Assembly (NCBI GenBank): GCA_031268395.1
Contig: JAIRXI010000412.1
Span: forward strand, 1-7,707
Length of the DNA stretch: 7,707 nucleotides
Direction of reading: 5' to 3'
Origin: Tannerella sp.
GTDB lineage: Bacteria > Bacteroidota > Bacteroidia > Bacteroidales > Tannerellaceae
Shown here: positions 6,313 through 7,707 of the stretch, in pieces
Position numbering within the stretch: position 1 is the first letter of the stretch
Layout of the letters: each line of letters starts with the position of its first letter
Position numbers and translations under genes: made by a program
Notes under the pieces: model-generated
Seen by the model: only the letters and a program-made list of their open reading frames with translations
What the model was told of the DNA's origin: nothing
Database searches by the model: none

Positions 6313-7563
6313 ATGAGAGAAGATATTTTATCCGCGTTATCTCCCGAAACAAAGGCGCTGCATACGCCCTTTCCGGCAGACGACGCCTACGGATCGCTGA
6401 ACATGCCCGTATACCAGACCGTGGCGTACGAATTTCAGACGGCGGCGCAGATGGAACGCGCCTTTACGGGGCGGTCGGCGGAACACGTCTATTCGCGCAT
6501 CAGCAACCCCAGCGTGCAGTATTTTGAAAACCGGGTGAAGGTACTGACCGGCGGGGCCGATGTCGTGGCGTTTGCTTCGGGCATGGCGGCCATCATGAAC
6601 ACGTTCATGGCGATAGCGTATACGGGAAGCAATATCGTGACTTCTCCCCACCTGTTCGGGAATACGTATTCGCTGCTGGCAACGACACTGAAGGATTTCG
6701 GTGTGGAAGCGCGCTTCTGCGACCTGACCTGTCCGGAAGACGTGAATGCAGCTATCGACGGGAAGACGTGCGCCGTTTTTCTGGAAATCGTCACGAATCC
6801 GCAGATGGAAGTGGCCGACTTGCGGATGCTGTCGGCCATCTGCAAGGCGAAAGGCGTCCCCCTGATTGCCGACACGACGATCGTACCTTTTACCGTTTTC
6901 CACGCCGGAGAATTTGGGGTGGACATCGAAATCGTGTCGTCGACCAAATACATTTCGGGCGGCGCCACTTCGCTGGGCGGACTGGTAGTGGATTACGACA
7001 CGTTCGACTGGCGACGCTCGTCCAGACTGGCGCCTCTGGTCGGCCTGTTCAGCGCGTCGGCCTTTTCGACCAAAATGCGCAGGGAAATACACCGCAATCT
7101 GGGCGCATACATGAGTCCGCAGGCCGCCTGTTTGCAGACGCTCGGCCTGGAATCGCTGACTGTCCGCTACCGCCGGGCGGCAGAGACATGCCGCGAACTG
7201 GCCGAACGGCTGACCCGGGTGGAAGGGGTTGTGTCCGTCAATTATCCCGGCCTGGCCGGTCACCTGCATCATGCCGTCAGCCAGACCCAGTTTGGCGACT
7301 GTCCGGGCGCGATGTTTACCTTTGATCTGGTCTCCCGCGAGGCTTGTTTCCGCTTTATCGACCGCCTGCAGCTGATCCGCCGCGCAACCAACCTGTTCGA
7401 CAACAGGACGCTGGCAATCCATCCGGCCAGCACCATCTTCGGCTCCTTCCCCGAAAAGGTACGTCGAGAGATGGACATCAGTCCGCAGACCATCCGCATA
7501 TCCGTCGGACTGGAAGACGCGGACGACCTGTTCGGCGACCTGCAGCAGGCCATCACGGTATGA
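6313..7563 (+). CDS. metY: MetY-type O-acetylhomoserine sulfhydrylase (Cys/Met metabolism PLP enzyme)
   Basis: A 416-aa cytoplasmic enzyme of the Cys/Met metabolism PLP family. The MetY branch makes homocysteine from O-acetylhomoserine and sulfide. Visible landmarks: Y60 and R62 in YSRISNPS (phosphate contact across the dimer), ASGMAAI at 88-94 (phosphate loop), D187 in IADTT (pyridine nitrogen), and the Schiff-base K212 in SSTKYISGG. TSLGGLVVD followed by FDW at about 219-233 is typical of MetY, as are NRTLAIHPAST and R395 in TIRISVG (substrate carboxylate). Oddities: F115 stands where most members have the tyrosine that stacks on PLP, and GG replaces the usual GH after the lysine motif. The region after FDW is also shorter than in many MetY proteins. 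A MetZ-like, cystathionine gamma-synthase or methionine gamma-lyase activity cannot be excluded. It has its own promoter and leader. Homocysteine is the substrate of MetH nearby. Confidence 0.85.
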   Translation: MREDILSALSPETKALHTPFPADDAYGSLNMPVYQTVAYEFQTAAQMERAFTGRSAEHVYSRISNPSVQYFENRVKVLTGGADVVAFASGMAAIMNTFMAIAYTGSNIVTSPHLFGNTYSLLATTLKDFGVEARFCDLTCPEDVNAAIDGKTCAVFLEIVTNPQMEVADLRMLSAICKAKGVPLIADTTIVPFTVFHAGEFGVDIEIVSSTKYISGGATSLGGLVVDYDTFDWRRSSRLAPLVGLFSASAFSTKMRREIHRNLGAYMSPQAACLQTLGLESLTVRYRRAAETCRELAERLTRVEGVVSVNYPGLAGHLHHAVSQTQFGDCPGAMFTFDLVSREACFRFIDRLQLIRRATNLFDNRTLAIHPASTIFGSFPEKVRREMDISPQTIRISVGLEDADDLFGDLQQAITV

Positions 7564-7572
7564 ATGGAGAAA

Positions 7573-7604
7573 CGGTGAATGATGAACGGAATCATCATTC
7601 ACCG
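7573..7604. repeat. Perfect 13-bp hairpin after the MetY-like gene
   Basis: CGGTGAATGATGA (7573-7585) pairs without mismatch with TCATCATTCACCG (7592-7604) around the 6-nt loop ACGGAA. It starts 10 nt after the stop codon. On the + strand it is followed by GGAAAGAG, not a T-run, so it is not a classical intrinsic terminator; it could be a 3'-end stabiliser, a partial terminator or a dispersed palindrome. The purine-rich wording GGAGAA...GAATGGAGAATGAT recurs just after the lipoprotein stop (6177-6202), but without a matching second arm. Confidence 0.6.
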
Positions 7605-7636
7605 GGAAAGAGAAGGAATGTAATTAAGTATTGAGT

Positions 7637-7707
7637 ATGAATGCAAAAGAATTTGAAAAAACACTGGAAACGCTGAATGGATTCAAATCCATTTTCAGCG
7701 GTCTGTT
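7637..7707 (+). CDS. 5' end of an unidentified gene (partial)
   Basis: The frame from the ATG at 7637 is open to the window edge and encodes 23 residues (MNAKEFEKTLETLNGFKSIF and on): a charged, helix-forming N-terminus with no signal peptide. I do not recognise it. No TAnnTTTG element lies between the preceding hairpin and the ATG, so it may be read from the MetY-like transcript. There is no clear Shine-Dalgarno site, only GAG four bases before the start. A real gene is favoured by the codon choice (CTG, GAA, AAA, TTC) and by the lack of a competing frame. Confidence 0.55.
   Translation, partial: MNAKEFEKTLETLNGFKSIFSGL

Noticed and set aside
6337..7602. 421-codon open frame on the - strand opposite the MetY-like gene
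   Set aside because: Register-matched shadow of a gene with a full set of PLP-enzyme motifs; no promoter or recognisable domain of its own.

Overview
The window looks like chromosomal DNA from a GC-rich member of the Bacteroidales. Three things point there: promoter-like sites of the Bacteroidetes type (TTTG, 19-20 nt, TAnnTTTG) at three gene starts; a five-segment YIP1-type membrane protein of the sort common in that order; and weak or absent Shine-Dalgarno sites before most starts. Coding strands strongly avoid TTA, CTA and TCA codons. This leaves very long open frames antisense to the real genes (for example 1229 codons opposite metH), which I reject as genes.

Layout. Bases 1-56 probably hold the last codons of a rightward gene. 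Its stop codon lies inside a composite repeat (52-238) made of a perfect 26-bp inverted repeat around a tandem array of 9-bp units. Bases 239-417 hold no gene; a bulged hairpin sits at 337-364. A leftward cluster follows, read from 5169 down to 418: YIP1-family membrane protein, smpB (tmRNA-binding protein), metH (cobalamin-dependent methionine synthase). Intergenic gaps of 18 and 3 nt suggest one transcript. A divergent promoter region (5170-5306) separates it from rightward genes: a beta-propeller lipoprotein (5307-6176), then, behind its own promoter and a structured leader, a MetY-type PLP enzyme of sulfur amino acid metabolism (6313-7563). After a perfect 13-bp hairpin, an unidentified gene starts at 7637 and leaves the window.

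How the genes fit together. The MetY-like enzyme can make homocysteine from an activated homoserine and sulfide. MetH methylates homocysteine to methionine, so two consecutive steps of methionine synthesis lie about 1.1-2.2 kb apart in separate transcription units. SmpB (ribosome rescue), the membrane protein and the lipoprotein have no evident link to this pathway. Most of the window is ordinary housekeeping DNA. The least explained parts are the 52-238 repeat and the leader structure in front of the MetY-like gene.
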